DNA of 33,064 nucleotides from CAYVZU01 sp964455935 (lineage in GTDB: Bacteria > Fibrobacterota > CAYVZU01). A model generated the notes under the pieces. It did not search any database, was not told where the DNA came from, and saw only the letters and a list, made by a program, of their open reading frames with translations. Location: NCBI GenBank assembly GCA_964455935.1, contig CAYVZU010000030.1, positions 1 to 33,064 on the forward strand, given 5' to 3'. The translations under genes were made by a program, and so were the position numbers. Shown in pieces: positions 1-7,123 of this stretch. Positions within the stretch are counted from its first letter, which is position 1, and every line of letters starts with the position of its first letter.

Positions 1-557
1 CCCGCGCTCATCGAGTGCTCAAAGCCAAGCGGACTACCGTTGGCATAGCCCCACTCGCCCACGCGGACCCGGTCCGAATCGGCAAAACGCAGGGCCGGCA
101 ATTTGCGTTGGGAGACGCGAAGAACCGCCACGTCCGAAATAGTATCAAGTCCAACGCGCGAGGCCTTGAGTTGCCGGCCGTCCAGCAATTTCACCTCAAT
201 GTCGGTCGCGGCCGCCACCACGTGAGCATTGGTGAGAATATATCCCGCCGGGTCAACGACAACACCGGATCCTTGCGCCTCCTGTACGAACTCCTGGCCA
301 CGGGGGGCCGCAAACCCGGGCGGGGTGCGAACGCGGCGCAATACACGAACGTGGACAACCGAAGGCCGGGCAACATCGGCCAACGCGTTCGACAGCCGCC
401 CGCGTTGGGCCGACTCAATACGGCTGTACTGGGGATAGCGGCCGCTCATGACCCGGCGGAGATTCAGCGGCACTCCAAGCAGACGCAAAATGCCGATTAT
501 GAAAAGCACGGCTAAAACAGCCAGGAATACGATTCGAGTCTGCCGTTGCGATCGCAT
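1..557 (-). CDS. HtrA/DegP-like trypsin-family serine protease (N-terminal part, cut by window edge)
   Basis: The minus strand is open from an ATG at 557 to the window edge, giving 186 residues. Residues 8-29 form one hydrophobic segment with a basic N-terminus, so the protein is probably anchored in the inner membrane with its protease domain in the periplasm. The trypsin-like domain begins near residue 50. His112 lies in TNAHVV and Asp142 in SDVAVLRV; these fit the first two members of the catalytic triad. The stretch around GEWGYANGSPLG (168-178) is the usual HtrA segment ahead of the nucleophile. The catalytic Ser and any PDZ domain lie beyond the window. Family members degrade or refold damaged envelope proteins. 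The start lies 6 bases after the rlmB stop, so the two are probably co-transcribed. Confidence 0.88.
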   Translation of the reverse strand, partial: MRSQRQTRIVFLAVLAVLFIIGILRLLGVPLNLRRVMSGRYPQYSRIESAQRGRLSNALADVARPSVVHVRVLRRVRTPPGFAAPRGQEFVQEAQGSGVVVDPAGYILTNAHVVAAATDIEVKLLDGRQLKASRVGLDTISDVAVLRVSQRKLPALRFADSDRVRVGEWGYANGSPLGFEHSMSA

Positions 558-563
558 GAGAGA

Positions 564-1319
564 TCAGACGCCGCCGCGCTGGTGGACAACCTCGAACAGA
601 AGAACACCGGCCGCCACGGAAAGATTAAGGGAGTTTACCTCGGCCCGGAGAGGAATGGACAGCAACTCGGTACAATGCCGGCGAATATGGGGTCGAATGC
701 CCTGGTGCTCGCCGCCCACCACAATCACAAGCGGTCCGGCCAGACGAGCCTGTCGGTAGGATTTTGGCGCGCCGGTCTCCAGCCCGGCAATGGTGAAATC
801 CTTCTCGCCCAGGGCCTTGAGTTCCGCGGCAATATCGTCGGGTTTGGCGATGGCCATTTTTTCGAGCGCGCCGGCTGCGGCTTTGGCCACGGCCGGCGTT
901 AACGGGGTTCCGCCCTGTTTGGGCAGAAGGATTCCATGCACGCCCGCAGCCAGCGCCGTGCGAATGACGGCACCCAGATTGTGCGGGTCCTCGACCGAGT
1001 CGGCCAGCAGCAGCAAAGGGGCTTCGCCCAGTTTTTCGGCCGTGGCCAGGACCTCCGAGACACTCACGTACGATTTGAGCCCGCACAGGGCCACAACACC
1101 CTGGTGCACGGCATTGCCGACAAGATCCCGTAGCTTGGCCTGGCCCACGAGCTGGTAGGGGATCTTGGCCTGGTTGCATTCCTTCAGCAACGGATAGAGC
1201 GGGCCATTGGCGCGTTCCCGATCGAAAAAGACTTTCTCGACCGGCCGACTGCGCAATTTCAGCAGCTCTTCAACCGGATGCACGCCATAGACGAGATTGT
1301 CGCTTTGTGGATAGTTCAT
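564..1319 (-). CDS. rlmB: 23S rRNA (guanosine-2'-O-)-methyltransferase RlmB (TrmH/SpoU family)
   Basis: This 251-residue SpoU-type SAM-dependent RNA methyltransferase has normal family length. Residues 1-75 match the small L30e-like RNA-binding domain (YGVHPVEELL near the start). The SPOUT domain carries the three family motifs: DPHNLGAVIRTA (motif 1), LVIVVGGEHQGI (motif 2) and IPLRAEVNSLNLSVAAGVLLFE (motif 3), which form the knotted SAM site. RlmB methylates the 2'-O of a guanosine in 23S rRNA (G2251 in E. coli). A sister function, such as tRNA Gm18 methylation, cannot be excluded from sequence alone. The ATG at 1319 has no strong Shine-Dalgarno. The HtrA-like gene follows 6 bases downstream. 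Confidence 0.9.
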   Translation of the reverse strand: MNYPQSDNLVYGVHPVEELLKLRSRPVEKVFFDRERANGPLYPLLKECNQAKIPYQLVGQAKLRDLVGNAVHQGVVALCGLKSYVSVSEVLATAEKLGEAPLLLLADSVEDPHNLGAVIRTALAAGVHGILLPKQGGTPLTPAVAKAAAGALEKMAIAKPDDIAAELKALGEKDFTIAGLETGAPKSYRQARLAGPLVIVVGGEHQGIRPHIRRHCTELLSIPLRAEVNSLNLSVAAGVLLFEVVHQRGGV

Positions 1320-1373
1320 GCGAGAGAAAAAGCATTCTATCGCAGGGGAAGGTCAATCAACATAAACAGTCGT

Positions 1374-1394
1374 GAGTTGGGAGTTGGGAGTCTG
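1374..1394. repeat. Heptad tandem repeat (GAGTTGG-type)
   Basis: Three consecutive 7-base units, GAGTTGG, GAGTTGG and GAGTCTG, lie in the 108-base gap between the tatB-cyclo-ligase fusion and rlmB. The same 7-base periodicity recurs in other gaps of this window (4744, 9734, 9818, 21013), so this belongs to a dispersed heptanucleotide repeat class. Confidence 0.6.
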
Positions 1395-1427
1395 AGCTGA
1401 CGGCTCGCAACCAACAATCCCTGCGGC

Positions 1428-2207
1428 CTATCCCTGCGCGGGGCCGATCACGCGAGTCTCGGTGATGACTTCGCCCATGGCAATGTCACTGTAGGAGAAT
1501 GGCAGCGGCTCGGGCAGAATCTGGAAATCAAAGGCGAGCCCTATGATGGGAATCCGGCCGCGCAGGTCGCGCAGGAACTGGTCATAGTAGGCCTTGCCAA
1601 AACCCAGCCGGCCGCCCTGGCCGTCGAAAGCGACACCCGGGCAGATCACCAGCTCGATATCGCTTTTATAGAATCGGCGAACGGTCTCCGAAGCAGGTTT
1701 GCGAATTCCAAAGGGGCCGGGTGCCAGCTCAGAAAGCCCTTTGATTTCCGCCGCTTCCATCCGGCCATCCGTTTCACTCAACAAGGGAATTGCCACACGC
1801 TTGCCCTGGGCAAGGGCCTGCTCGATTAGTTCGTCGGTCCGGACCTCCTCGGGAAGCGAAGCGTAAACAAACACCGATTGCGCCTTTTTCCAATGCCCGG
1901 TCCGCATTGCCCGCTCAAGGATGAGGCCGCTCTTGCCGCGGATCTCCTCGGGCGTTTGATTCTTCCGCAGGGCAAGGTACTTCTTTCGCAGCTCCGCTTT
2001 TTGTTCGCGAACCGGATCCGTCGCCGGTTTGGCGATCTCCGCGGAGGCCCGGTTGATCTCGGTCATGAATTCGTTGGCCTTTGTACGAACTATTGCGGTG
2101 ATCCGGCCCATTTCGCGCATCATTGAGGGCAGCCGTTTGGAGCCGAAGAAGACCAGGACCATTACCACAATCAACAGCGTTTCGGTGAAACCAATTCCTA
2201 TGTCCAT
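1428..2207 (-). CDS. TatB/TatA-like subunit fused to 5-formyltetrahydrofolate cyclo-ligase
   Basis: The 259-residue protein joins two normally separate families. Residues 1-55 look like TatB/TatA: a single membrane helix (about 8-22), an FGSKRLP hinge at 21-27, then a basic amphipathic helix. Residues 66-259 look like 5-formyltetrahydrofolate cyclo-ligase (MTHFS), which converts 5-formyl-THF to 5,10-methenyl-THF with ATP. The N-terminal REQKAELRKKYLALRK segment and the C-terminal GQGGRLGFGKAYYDQFL loop (196-212) are both family signatures. The ATG at 2207 overlaps the tatC stop by one base (TAATG), which implies translational coupling. The open frame extends further upstream to 2360, but that part lies inside tatC and encodes nothing Tat-like. 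The cyclo-ligase would face the cytoplasm, which fits Tat topology. I see no internal stop or obvious second start at the junction. Confidence 0.87.
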   Translation of the reverse strand: MDIGIGFTETLLIVVMVLVFFGSKRLPSMMREMGRITAIVRTKANEFMTEINRASAEIAKPATDPVREQKAELRKKYLALRKNQTPEEIRGKSGLILERAMRTGHWKKAQSVFVYASLPEEVRTDELIEQALAQGKRVAIPLLSETDGRMEAAEIKGLSELAPGPFGIRKPASETVRRFYKSDIELVICPGVAFDGQGGRLGFGKAYYDQFLRDLRGRIPIIGLAFDFQILPEPLPFSYSDIAMGEVITETRVIGPAQG

Positions 2208-2950
2208 TATCGTTTGCCCGCCATGAACGAAAGAAGAATGCTCAACAAATAAAGAACCAAAAGTGGAACCGACATCATCACCTGGGATATAATGTCCGGC
2301 GGAGTGATAATGGCGGAGAGAACGAAAATCAGAACCACCGAAATCCGCCAGTGCGACCATAGGGTTTTATGGGTAATGACCCCGGCACGGGTCAAAACCA
2401 GGGATACGGCCGGCAACTGAAACACCAAACCAAAAGCAAGGGTCAGGCGAATCACGAAACTCAAATACGAACTGATCGTAAAGAACGGCGCGGCTGCGCC
2501 CGAACCGAACTTCACCAGGAATCGGAGCGCCTGCGGCATGGCATAAAGGGCAAATCCTGTTCCGCCCAGGAAGGCAATAGCGGAGAGCAGAATCACCCAA
2601 AGGGCGTATCTGCGCTCCGTGCGAAACAGCCCCGGCGCAACGAATCGCCAGACCTGATAAATGACGAATGGGGCCGCCAGGATAAGACCGCAAAAACCGG
2701 CGAGTTTAAGACTCGCCATAAACGCTTCGGACGGTGTGGTGAAAATGATTTGCGGCCGGGGTTCGATTCCCCGGAGTGGAAATGTCAGGAAAAAGGTCAG
2801 AACCCTGTTCTGCACGGCATAGACGGCCACGGCCCCAATGGCAATGGCCAGCACGGCCTTAACGACGCGCCAGCGCAATTCCTCTAGGTGGGCCAAAAAG
2901 GGCATTGCGCCCTGGCGGACGTCGTGCCGGGATTCAGCTTTTGTCTTCAC
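2207..2950 (-). CDS. tatC: Sec-independent protein translocase TatC
   Basis: This 247-residue polytopic membrane protein is the substrate receptor of the twin-arginine pathway, binding RR signal peptides and recruiting TatA. Family features are visible: MPFLAHLEELRWR near residues 16-28 (conserved cytoplasmic N-terminus with the key Glu pair), TPSEAFMASLKLA in the first periplasmic loop region, FVIYQVWRFVAPGLFRTERRYA, and a late ITPPDIISQVMMSVPLLVLYL segment. About six membrane helices can be drawn, as expected. The start overlaps the tatA end by 17 bases, and the stop overlaps the next gene's start by one base. The three genes are therefore almost certainly one transcript. Confidence 0.95.
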   Translation of the reverse strand: MKTKAESRHDVRQGAMPFLAHLEELRWRVVKAVLAIAIGAVAVYAVQNRVLTFFLTFPLRGIEPRPQIIFTTPSEAFMASLKLAGFCGLILAAPFVIYQVWRFVAPGLFRTERRYALWVILLSAIAFLGGTGFALYAMPQALRFLVKFGSGAAAPFFTISSYLSFVIRLTLAFGLVFQLPAVSLVLTRAGVITHKTLWSHWRISVVLIFVLSAIITPPDIISQVMMSVPLLVLYLLSILLSFMAGKR

Positions 2951-3119
2951 TCGATTTTGTCTTTGATTCTTCTTTCGCGACTTCCTTGCCTGCGTTGCGG
3001 AACTCTTTTATCCCGTGGGCCAGACTTTTTGCGATTTCGGGGATCTTCTTTCCGCCAAAGAGGAGAAGTACGATCAAGAGAATGAGAATCAATTCCGTGG
3101 GGTGAAGATTGCCCAGCAT
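2934..3119 (-). CDS. tatA: Twin-arginine translocase subunit TatA
   Basis: The 61-residue protein has a short periplasmic N-terminus (LHPTE), one membrane helix (about 8-20) and the FGGKKIPEIAKSL hinge plus amphipathic helix, then a charged, disordered tail. This is the usual TatA/TatE architecture; oligomers of it form the translocation pathway. A strong Shine-Dalgarno (AGGGAGGTG) sits directly upstream of the ATG at 3119. The gene heads the tatA-tatC-tatB operon. The second TatA/B-like segment encoded downstream probably plays the TatB role. It begins MDIGIGF, whereas this one has the polar, TatA-like start. Confidence 0.94.
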   Translation of the reverse strand: MLGNLHPTELILILLIVLLLFGGKKIPEIAKSLAHGIKEFRNAGKEVAKEESKTKSSEDKS

Positions 3120-3160
3120 AACACCTCCCTTTCGAGAAGGATAAGATTAGGATCCTGTTG

Positions 3161-3399
3161 TAGAGCGCATCACAAAAAGGCTTTCCGGCGTCTTTCGGCT
3201 GCAAACGTCACATGCTGCGTTGCGCTCCATCGGCGTATCTCTCTCGGATACGCCTGCTTTGCGCGCGTACATGCTCGGCATCCGCGTTCCACCTTTCGGG
3301 CACGCTAAAGGCGAGTGCTCTTCGGCGCTCCTGGCCTCCGAGTGCCTGCGCCGTTTTCGCTCGGGCTTTGGCCTGCGCAATCCTTCTTGAAATGCACTA
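3161..3399. repeat. Transposon-like (MITE-type) repeat, copy 1
   Basis: The element is bounded by TAGAGCGCATCACAAAAAGG at the left and the degenerate CCTTCTTGAAATGCACTA at the right, an imperfect inverted repeat. It shares most of its inner sequence with 32077-32243, including GGCTGCAAACG, GTTGCGCTCCATCG, the GCGTATC/GATACGC hairpin and the GCCTGCGCCGTTTTCGC end. It carries about 70 bases in the middle (about 3270-3340) that the other copy lacks. It encodes no transposase; short open frames on both strands look incidental. It occupies the whole gap between tatA and queC. Confidence 0.75.
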
Positions 3400-3418
3400 T
3401 GTTAAAATAATCTCTGGG

Positions 3419-4099
3419 CTAGGCCCGAGATGGATCAAGGATCCCGGCTTCGGCAAAGCCCCTGGCGCGGAGAATGCAGGAATCGCACTGGCCGCAGGGT
3501 CTGCCTCCGGAATCCGGATCGTAGCAGGAATGCGTTAGAGAGAAATCCACATTCAATTTTGCCGCCAGCCGGACAATTTCCGCTTTGCTTAGATCGATAA
3601 GTGGGGTATGGATGCGAAAGGGCGCACCCTCAATTCCGGCTCTGGTCCCCAGATTGGCCAGCGTTTCGAACTGGCGAATGAATTCGGGCCGGCAATCGGG
3701 GTACCCGCTGTAATCAACCCGGTTCACTCCAATGAAAATGTCAAAGGCGCCAATGGCCTCGCCATAGGCCAAAGCCAATGAAAGGAAAACCGTGTTGCGG
3801 GCCGGCACGTATGTGGCCGGGATTGCCGCGGCCATTTCCGCACTGCCGCGCCCCTTGGGAACGGGCGCGCTCGAAACCAGGGCCGATCCGCCCCAAGCCG
3901 AGAGATCGATGGACAACACAATATGGCTGCAGGCCTGAAATGTCCCGGCCGACTCCCGCGCCATCTGGATTTCCATGCGATGGCGCTGCCCATAGTCGAT
4001 TGTCAATGCATGGACGGTAAAACCTTTATCGGCAGCCACCGCCAGGCATGTTGTCGAGTCGAGTCCACCGCTGAGGAGCACGACGGCCTTTTGTTTCAT
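3419..4099 (-). CDS. queC: 7-cyano-7-deazaguanine synthase QueC
   Basis: The enzyme (226 residues) converts 7-carboxy-7-deazaguanine to preQ0 with ATP and ammonia, in the queuosine pathway in the cytoplasm. The N-terminal PP-loop motif LLSGGLDSTT binds ATP. VPARNTVFLSLALAYGEA and GVNRVDYSGYPDCRPEF are QueC hallmarks. The C-terminal Cys set (SCYDP, then CGQCDSC) is the zinc site. The ATG at 4099 was chosen because it lies directly before the PP-loop and overlaps the queE stop as ATGA. A longer in-frame extension to 4279 would read through queE and has low-complexity, non-family sequence. It is the last gene of queD-queE-queC. Confidence 0.96.
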   Translation of the reverse strand: MKQKAVVLLSGGLDSTTCLAVAADKGFTVHALTIDYGQRHRMEIQMARESAGTFQACSHIVLSIDLSAWGGSALVSSAPVPKGRGSAEMAAAIPATYVPARNTVFLSLALAYGEAIGAFDIFIGVNRVDYSGYPDCRPEFIRQFETLANLGTRAGIEGAPFRIHTPLIDLSKAEIVRLAAKLNVDFSLTHSCYDPDSGGRPCGQCDSCILRARGFAEAGILDPSRA

Positions 4100-4734
4100 A
4101 CGCCCCGTTCCTGTTTGGGCCATAGCACCTTGTGAAGCTGAACCTGCAAGCGCGCCGGGGCCTTGTCCTTTACCATCCACGAGGCCAATTGCGCTGGATC
4201 GAGCCTGCCCCAAACCGGCGAGAAGAGCACCGGGCATTTGCGCGGCAGGCGGTATTGTTCCATAACCGATTTGGCCCATCCATAATCACGGCGGTTTGCC
4301 ATTACGAATTTGACTTGGTCGGACTGTTGCAGCCGGCCGATATTGGACCAGAGCATCCGCCGGCTCTGGCCGCTTGAGGGGCATTTAACGTCCATGATCC
4401 GAATGACTCCGTTGGGCAGCCGGGAAATATCCAGCGAACCGTTGGTTTCAACCATTACGCGATATCCATTTCGCAAAAGCGCGCGCGCCAGCGCGGGCGT
4501 TTCTTCCTGCAAAAGCGGCTCGCCGCCCGTGATCTCCACCAGGGGAATGCCGAAGAGCTTAGCGGCGCGCACGATCTCGGAGATCTCCATGCCGGTTCCG
4601 CCGCGGTATGCATACTTAGTGTCACAATAGCGGCATCGTAGGTTGCACCCGCTTAACCGGACGAAAATGCATGGAAGGCCAATAAAGGTCGATTCGCCTT
4701 GAATGCTTTTGAAAATCTCGGTCACGAAGAGCAT
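4096..4734 (-). CDS. queE: 7-carboxy-7-deazaguanine synthase QueE (radical SAM)
   Basis: This 212-residue radical SAM enzyme carries out the ring contraction of 6-carboxy-tetrahydropterin to 7-carboxy-7-deazaguanine. The [4Fe-4S] cluster motif is visible as CNLRCRYCD (Cys pattern CxxxCxxC) near residues 30-38, preceded by the substrate-binding IFKSIQGES. The SAM-binding VEITGGEPLLQ follows near residue 66, and VETNGS and MDVKCP are also typical. Length is normal for a compact QueE. The stop overlaps the queC start by four bases, so translation is coupled. A 75-base gap with a heptad repeat separates it from queD upstream. Confidence 0.95.
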   Translation of the reverse strand: MLFVTEIFKSIQGESTFIGLPCIFVRLSGCNLRCRYCDTKYAYRGGTGMEISEIVRAAKLFGIPLVEITGGEPLLQEETPALARALLRNGYRVMVETNGSLDISRLPNGVIRIMDVKCPSSGQSRRMLWSNIGRLQQSDQVKFVMANRRDYGWAKSVMEQYRLPRKCPVLFSPVWGRLDPAQLASWMVKDKAPARLQVQLHKVLWPKQERGV

Positions 4735-4743
4735 TGTGAAGAA

Positions 4744-4771
4744 ATTATGAATTATTAATTATGAATGGGAA
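4744..4771. repeat. Heptad tandem repeat (ATTATGA-type)
   Basis: Four 7-base units can be read in the queD-queE gap: ATTATGA, ATTATTA, ATTATGA, ATGGGAA. The near-identical unit series at 21013-21040 shows that this is a dispersed class rather than chance AT-richness. Confidence 0.6.
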
Positions 4772-4809
4772 ATTGGCCGGGAGCGTGAATGTGAAGGGTG
4801 GCGCCAAGG

Positions 4810-5187
4810 CTATGCTTCCCAATAGGTGACGGACGAGGACTCCGACTCGGAGACCGTAACTTTTGCGATACGGGCGTTGCTCGACGAAAGCAGGTTTCGC
4901 AATTCGCAATAGATAAACCGGGCCAGGTTTTCCGCCGAAGGGTTTTCTTTGGCCGTTTGGAATTTGGGATGCTGATTCAGGGTTGTGTGGTCCAATTGCT
5001 TCAAGACAGCTTTCAAGTGCGCCTTAAGATCTCGGAAATCCAGCGCCAAGCCGATATCATTTGTTTCGCCGCATTGAATCGTGACCTGCACGCCGTAGTT
5101 ATGGCCGTGCATTTCCGCGCATGGGCCGTTATAGCCCTTCAGAAAATGGGCGGCCGAAAAATGGTCGTTGACCGTGATTTCGAACAT
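4810..5187 (-). CDS. queD: 6-carboxy-5,6,7,8-tetrahydropterin synthase QueD (6-pyruvoyl-tetrahydropterin synthase family)
   Basis: The enzyme makes 6-carboxy-tetrahydropterin from dihydroneopterin triphosphate, the step before QueE. The 125-residue length fits the T-fold family. Zinc ligands are visible as the His of FSAAHFLKGY and the HGHNY pair after CAEM; the Cys of CAEMHGHNY is the catalytic Cys. The Glu in SESESSSVTYWE near the C-terminus is the pterin-anchoring acid. I chose the ATG at 5187; a TTG three codons upstream (5196) is also open. Neither has a strong ribosome site. The gene is first in queD-queE-queC and lies 36 bases beyond the trpB terminator. Confidence 0.94.
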   Translation of the reverse strand: MFEITVNDHFSAAHFLKGYNGPCAEMHGHNYGVQVTIQCGETNDIGLALDFRDLKAHLKAVLKQLDHTTLNQHPKFQTAKENPSAENLARFIYCELRNLLSSSNARIAKVTVSESESSSVTYWEA

Positions 5188-5221
5188 ACAATTCAAAAAT
5201 ACATGACAGCGGGCGGGGAAA

Positions 5222-5255
5222 AGAAAAAAAAGGCCGCGGTTGCCCGCGGCCTTGT
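5222..5255 (-). terminator. Rho-independent terminator after trpB2
   Basis: On the minus strand an AAGGCCGCGG stem pairs with CCGCGGCCTT across a short loop (5231-5252) and runs directly into a T tract (5223-5230). It lies about 30 bases after the trpB2 stop, so it should end that transcript before queD. Confidence 0.85.
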
Positions 5256-5283
5256 ATCAAAGTGAGAGTTTACATTGGTTCGT

Positions 5284-6672
5284 CTACCACTTGCCTGTTT
5301 TGCGCGCCTCGGGCTTGGGCAGGCCGTCCAGCACCTTCAGCGACTCCCGCATATCCTTGTCCGGCAGCGAGTAGTCGGTCAGTTTGCCGCTCATGAACAT
5401 GTCATAGCCGCTCAGGTCCATCAGCCCGTGTCCGCTGAAGCCAAACACGATCACCTTCTCCTTGCCTTCTTCCTTGGCCTTTTTGGCTTCCTGAATGGCC
5501 GCGGCAATGGCGTGGCTTGTTTCGGGCGCCGGAATAATGCCTTCGGTCTTGGCAAAGACAAGGGCCGATTCGTAGCAGGCGCTTTGATGAATTGACCTGG
5601 GTGAGGACAGGCCTTCCACGATGGTCTGACTCACCAACGGCGCCATTCCGTGATAGCGCAATCCGCCGGCGTGAATGGGCGGCGGGACAAAAGCATGGCC
5701 CAGCGAATGCATGGGCAGAAGCGGGGTCATGCGGGCCGTGTCGCCGTGGTCATAAACAAACGGCGCCCTGGTCATGGTTGGGCACGACTCGGGTTCGACC
5801 GGGATAATCTCGATCTGCGCGCCATTGATTTTGTCCTGGATAAAAGGGAAAGCCAGCCCCGCGAAATTGCTGCCGCCGCCCGCGCAACCAATCACGACAT
5901 CAACCTTCTTCTCGCCGGCTTTCTTAAGCTGGGCTTTGGTTTCCTGGCCGATGATGGTCTGATGCAGCATCACGTGATTCAGCACGCTGCCCAGCGCATA
6001 GCGGGTTTGGCCGGTTTTGTCCGTGACCGCGGCTTCGACCGCCTCACTAATGGCAATCCCCAGACTTCCCGGGGTATTTGGCATTTTGGCCAGGATGTCG
6101 CGTCCGGCCTGGGTTTCGGTGCTGGGGCTGGCGATGCACTTTCCGCCCCAGGTCTGCATCATCAGTTTACGGAACGGCTTCTGGTCAAAGCTGATCCGAA
6201 CCATAAACACCTTGCATTCCAGGCCCACGATGGAGCAGGCAAAGGAGAGCGCGCTACCCCATTGGCCCGCGCCGGTTTCGGTTGTCAGCCGCTTGATGCC
6301 GAACTGCTTGTTGTACCAGGCCTGCGGAACCGCCGTATTGGGTTTGTGGCTGCCGGGCGGGCTGACACTCTCATTTTTATAATAGATGCGAGCGGGCGTG
6401 CCCAGGGCTTTTTCCAGGTAGACGGCGCGATGCAGGGGCGAGGGCCTCCACCGATACAGGATCTGGAGCACTTCGTCGGGAATCTTGATCCACCGCTCCG
6501 TGCTTACTTCCTGCTCGATCAAGTTCATGGGGAAGACCGGGGCCAGCATCTCGGGCTTGACGGGATTGCCGTCGGGTCCCAGCGGCGGCAGCATTGGACT
6601 GGGAAGGTCCGCTGCCAGATTATACCATTGCTTTGGAATGTCCGATTCTTCCAAAAGAATTTTATAAGACAT
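5284..6672 (-). CDS. trpB: TrpB2-type tryptophan synthase beta chain
   Basis: This 462-residue PLP enzyme condenses indole with serine to make tryptophan. The extended N-terminus (DIPKQWYNLAADLP) is diagnostic of the TrpB2 branch rather than the roughly 400-residue TrpB1. Lys110 in GSHKPNTA forms the PLP Schiff base, Glu132 in TETGAGQWG is the catalytic acid, and GGGSN (265-269) binds the phosphate. No trpA is adjacent. TrpB2 enzymes often act without TrpA, as indole-salvage enzymes or with a different alpha partner. A clear AAGGAGG lies ahead of the ATG at 6672, and a terminator follows the stop. A different PLP beta-replacement activity is possible but less likely. Confidence 0.93.
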   Translation of the reverse strand: MSYKILLEESDIPKQWYNLAADLPSPMLPPLGPDGNPVKPEMLAPVFPMNLIEQEVSTERWIKIPDEVLQILYRWRPSPLHRAVYLEKALGTPARIYYKNESVSPPGSHKPNTAVPQAWYNKQFGIKRLTTETGAGQWGSALSFACSIVGLECKVFMVRISFDQKPFRKLMMQTWGGKCIASPSTETQAGRDILAKMPNTPGSLGIAISEAVEAAVTDKTGQTRYALGSVLNHVMLHQTIIGQETKAQLKKAGEKKVDVVIGCAGGGSNFAGLAFPFIQDKINGAQIEIIPVEPESCPTMTRAPFVYDHGDTARMTPLLPMHSLGHAFVPPPIHAGGLRYHGMAPLVSQTIVEGLSSPRSIHQSACYESALVFAKTEGIIPAPETSHAIAAAIQEAKKAKEEGKEKVIVFGFSGHGLMDLSGYDMFMSGKLTDYSLPDKDMRESLKVLDGLPKPEARKTGKW

Positions 6673-7123
6673 ACAAGGCCTCCTTACGGGGGATTTTATT
6701 GTGAAATTCCGAATAGAACGATTCCGGGGAAAATGCTATTTGGCCCGGCCGGGCCACCAATAAAAATCCATTGGGAAGTTAAGGGCAATCTGAGCAGAAC
6801 AATCGAGGATGTGTTGCACCTGTTGCATGAAATCCAAAATAAACAAAACAGCCGCGGCAAGCAAAATTCGAAGGAGCGTCAGGCCGAACAAAGTCGCAGG
6901 ATTTGATTTTTTTCGGTTTTCGAGCCGGTGGGCACGACCGGAGATCAATCGGTATTGCTGGAATTTGGCGGCCGGGCCATGCGCTATGCGCAGACGCCCC
7001 AGGACTGGCAGCGATCGCAACGTCCGTCCACGCCCGGGCGCATCCCCCGCAAAGAGGGGTTCCTAATCCTGCGACGTCGCTGGAGCTGTCGCGCGATCAC
7101 TCTGGATAACGCTTGGGAGTTTT
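6673..7123. other. 451-base gap between asnS and trpB2
   Basis: The trpB2 ribosome site is at its left end. A possible 94-codon minus-strand frame (listed separately) covers 6736-7020. The rest, near the asnS stop, shows no gene, no convincing terminator and no tRNA. Confidence 0.5.
6736..7020 (-). CDS. Possible small membrane protein (doubtful)
   Basis: This 94-codon frame has a TTG start and no clear ribosome site. Its second half reads like a short protein: a basic stretch (HRLENRKKSNP), then a hydrophobic segment TLLRILLAAAVLFILDFM, then FPMDFYWWPGRAK. I recognise no family. The N-terminal half looks like arbitrary translation of GC-rich DNA, so if it is real the true start may be further in. 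It lies between asnS and trpB2 on the same strand, which permits co-transcription. I treat it as weakly supported. Confidence 0.25.
   Translation of the reverse strand: MRSLPVLGRLRIAHGPAAKFQQYRLISGRAHRLENRKKSNPATLFGLTLLRILLAAAVLFILDFMQQVQHILDCSAQIALNFPMDFYWWPGRAK

Noticed and set aside
3147..3538. Short frames on both strands around 3.2-3.5 kb
   Set aside because: They lie within the transposon-like repeat and the queC 3' end; the coding look comes from palindromic GC-rich repeat sequence.
5188..5283. preQ1 riboswitch ahead of queD
   Set aside because: The short gap contains the trpB2 terminator and leaves too little sequence; no preQ1 aptamer core is visible.
5650..6906. Long plus-strand open frame (418 codons) opposite trpB2
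   Set aside because: It runs antisense through the conserved trpB2 gene, shows no family features and reflects GC-biased third positions.
7040..7100. T-arm-like GGGGTTCCTAATCC near the asnS 3' end, as a possible tRNA
   Set aside because: The flanking stem does not pair, and no D-arm, anticodon arm or acceptor stem can be built.
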